The notes under the pieces are model-generated. The model was not told the origin of the DNA, made no database searches, and was given only the letters and a program-made list of their open reading frames with translations. A program made the translations under genes and the position numbers. Below are positions 63,101-64,000 of a stretch of DNA of 64,000 bases, piece by piece (the stretch's first letter is position 1; each line of letters opens with the position of its first letter). The DNA comes from Maribacter sp044594925 (lineage in GTDB: Bacteria; Bacteroidota; Bacteroidia; Flavobacteriales; Flavobacteriaceae): positions 310,001 to 374,000 of the forward strand of contig NZ_CP138991.1 of assembly GCF_044594925.1 (NCBI RefSeq), in the 5' to 3' direction.

Positions 63101-64000
63101 CCGACCTGGTCGACCTTGACGACGACAACGATGGTATACTTGATACAACGGAGGATCCCAACCTAGACGGTGACAACGACCCGTTGACGGATGCCTTGGA
63201 TTCTGATGGTGACGGCGTACCCGACCATTTGGATATAGACAGTGACAACGACGGTATCCCCGACAATGTGGAAGGACAGACGACTGCAGGTTATATAGCC
63301 CCTAACGATGACGACGCTGCCACGTATATTTCCAACGATGGTGTCAACAGTGCCTACATCGGCGGTCTTACTCCTGTGAACACTGACGGTACTGACGGAC
63401 CGGACTATCTGGACGATGACAGCGACAACGATACTGTCGCGGACAACAACGAGGGCAACGATTTTAACTTCGACGGTATTCCCGACCAGACCTTTACGGG
63501 AGTGGATACTGACGGTGACGGTCTTGACGACGGTTACGAGGGAAGCGATGTTGATGACGGGTTCGACGTTAACGACGAGATAGACGACCCAGCGAACGAC
63601 CTACCCGATACGGACGGTACGGAGGACGTGAACTACCGAGACCTTGACGATGACGGCGACGGCATCGATACCCCGGACGAGGATGCCGACAATGACGGCG
63701 ACCCTACCAACGACGATACGGACGGTGACGGCACCCCGGACTACCTTGACCCTGATAGTGGTGGTTTAGATGCAATAGACGATATTGTAACTACACCTGA
63801 GAATACACCTGTAGATATTGATATTCTTGGGAATGATACCGGAATTCCGGCTGATGGTACACTTACTTTTACCAACCCTTCCAACGGTACATTGGTATTG
63901 AACGATGGTGGTACTCCCGACGATATTACGGACGACTTCTTAGTCTACACTCCCAATGAAGGATTTAATGGCACGGATACTTTCGAGTACACGGTTTGCG
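60178..64000 (+). CDS. Giant Asp-rich (thrombospondin type 3-like) repeat protein, 3' end outside window
   Basis: The frame is open from the ATG at 60178 to the window edge, 1,274 codons without a stop. A signal peptide (hydrophobic LFGFFTCFIISVNIVNAN) is followed by DxDxDGxxD calcium-binding repeats. The first about 365 residues form some five diverged units of ~75 residues (DSDNDGI.DN.E.Q, Y.AP.G, GLDDAY, P.NTD). Then come 690-bp units (230 residues) repeated almost exactly, and from about codon 1193 an Ig-like domain (VDIDILGNDTG, NGTLVL, YTPNEGFNGTDTFEYTV). Proteins of this type end in a T9SS or gliding-motility C-terminal domain, to be expected beyond the window. Probably a surface adhesin stiffened by Ca2+. 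Confidence 0.85.
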   Translation, partial: MEKNTYVLSRSFTSFLNKVLFGFFTCFIISVNIVNANNSSSLISYQDIDADGVLNADDIDDDDDGILDSVEDNNLDGDNNHLTNPTDSDGDSIPNYLDIDSDNDGILDNVEGQLTSNYIAPSGRDDNDNGLDDAYEGSYGFGITPINTDSGVGRGNIPDYLDIDSDIDGIRDNIEAQDANNYIAPSGIDVNKNGLDDIYESVSGVGLNPINTDGDEYPDFRDFDSDADGIKDKVEAQTSEGYIPPTGDKNFNDIDDAYEDGLHPIDTDDDGYPDYRDIDSDDDGIIDNLESQETSNYIAPSGNDNDRNGMDDAYGGGIDPINSDSDSKPDFRDIDSDNDGIPDNVEGQTTAGYIVPSGNDVNEDGLDDAYIGGLTPVNTDGTDGPDYLDDDSDNDTVADNNEGNDFNFDGIPDQTFTGVDTDGDGLDDGYEGSDVDDGFDVNDEIDDPANDLPDTDGTEDVNYRDLDDDGDGIDTPDEDADNDGDPTNDDTDGDGTPDYLDPDGNGPDTDGDGVPDLVDLDDDNDGILDTTEDPNLDGDNDPLTDALDTDNDGVPDHLDIDSDNDGIPDNVEGQTTAGYIAPNDDDAATYISNDGVNSAYIGGLTPVNTDGTDGPDYLDDDSDNDTVADNNEGNDFNFDGIPDQTFTGVDTDGDGLDDGYEGSDVDDGFDVNDEIDDPANDLPDTDGTEDVNYRDLDDDGDGIDTPDEDADNDGDPTNDDTDGDGTPDYLDPDGNGPDTDGDGVPDLVDLDDDNDGILDTTEDSNLDGDNDPLTDALDSDGDGVPDHLDIDSDNDGIPDNVEGQTTAGYIAPNDDDAATYISNDGVNSAYIGGLTPVNTDGTDGPDYLDDDSDNDTVADNNEGNDFNFDGIPDQTFTGVDTDGDGLDDGYEGSDVDDGFDVNDEIDDPANDLPDTDGTEDVNYRDLDDDGDGIDTPDEDADNDGDPTNDDTDGDGTPDYLDPDGNGPDTDGDGVPDLVDLDDDNDGILDTTEDPNLDGDNDPLTDALDSDGDGVPDHLDIDSDNDGIPDNVEGQTTAGYIAPNDDDAATYISNDGVNSAYIGGLTPVNTDGTDGPDYLDDDSDNDTVADNNEGNDFNFDGIPDQTFTGVDTDGDGLDDGYEGSDVDDGFDVNDEIDDPANDLPDTDGTEDVNYRDLDDDGDGIDTPDEDADNDGDPTNDDTDGDGTPDYLDPDSGGLDAIDDIVTTPENTPVDIDILGNDTGIPADGTLTFTNPSNGTLVLNDGGTPDDITDDFLVYTPNEGFNGTDTFEYTVC
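61281..63755 (+). repeat. 690-bp in-frame tandem repeats, three full copies and part of a fourth
   Basis: Copies start at 61281, 61971, 62661 and 63351, with the last ending near 63755. They are near-identical (few substitutions such as ACGGACAAT versus TCTGATGGT) and keep the frame (230 codons). The copies are clearly richer in GAC, GGC and CCG codons than the flanking GAT/AAT-rich coding sequence. Confidence 0.95.

Noticed and set aside
61574..63266. Open frames of 70-105 codons on both strands, repeated every 690 bp
   Set aside because: They are out-of-frame or antisense readings of the 690-bp repeats; the in-frame Asp-rich coding sequence explains them and their compositions (Thr/Arg or Ser/Pro only) are unnatural.

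Overview
The window is a chromosomal segment of a member of the Bacteroidota, almost certainly a Flavobacteriaceae and probably marine. The evidence is an AT-rich genome, starts that mostly lack Shine-Dalgarno sites, TTG/TAnnTTTG-type promoters, the ribosomal protein bTHX, C-terminal sorting domains of the type IX secretion system (T9SS), and the gene order tuf-tRNA-Trp-secE-nusG-rplKAJL-rpoBC-DUF3467. No phage, plasmid, insertion sequence or CRISPR array is visible; the genus is not determinable from the sequence alone.

Layout. 1-2.1 kb: two tandem PAS-domain sensor kinases, the first cut by the window edge. 2.2-8.4 kb: housekeeping genes (coaD, ddl, a PASTA protein, an RluA-type pseudouridine synthase, yaaA, a lipoprotein, bTHX, a glycosylase-like protein, a methyltransferase). 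8.8-15.1 kb: ppc, a six-repeat lipoprotein and an M20 peptidase. 15.2-26.8 kb: two giant secreted proteins with diheme cytochrome-like domains, which share an almost identical 2,850-bp 3' half. 27.2-34.1 kb: the trpEGDCFBA operon with a small membrane-protein ORF at its end and a Trp-codon leader peptide plus terminator at its start. 34.2-42.7 kb: yceI/nitroreductase/marR, a rhodanese, DUF2851-PspC-K+ channel, and an AGCS symporter-HHH protein-acyl-CoA dehydrogenase cluster whose last gene is followed by an 85-bp tandem repeat. 43.0-58.2 kb: rpsU, a tyrosine recombinase, hpf, four tRNAs, tuf, tRNA-Trp and the transcription/translation operon through rpoC. 58.3-59.9 kb: prfC. 60.2 kb to the end: the 5' part of a giant Asp-rich repeat protein with 690-bp tandem repeats; it runs out of the window.

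Functional reading. Most of the segment is conserved core machinery. The most informative signals are regulatory or structural. A 17-codon ORF with three consecutive Trp codons lies directly under a canonical promoter and ahead of an intrinsic terminator, which suggests ribosome-mediated attenuation of trp. rpsU has a perfect extended Shine-Dalgarno sequence in a phylum that rarely uses one. The large cell-surface genes (six-repeat lipoprotein, twin cytochrome proteins, Asp-rich protein) all show recent repeat expansion or homogenisation. Small duplications also sit at the 3' ends of the acyl-CoA dehydrogenase gene and tRNA-Trp. All functions are read from sequence motifs and family knowledge; no database search was run.
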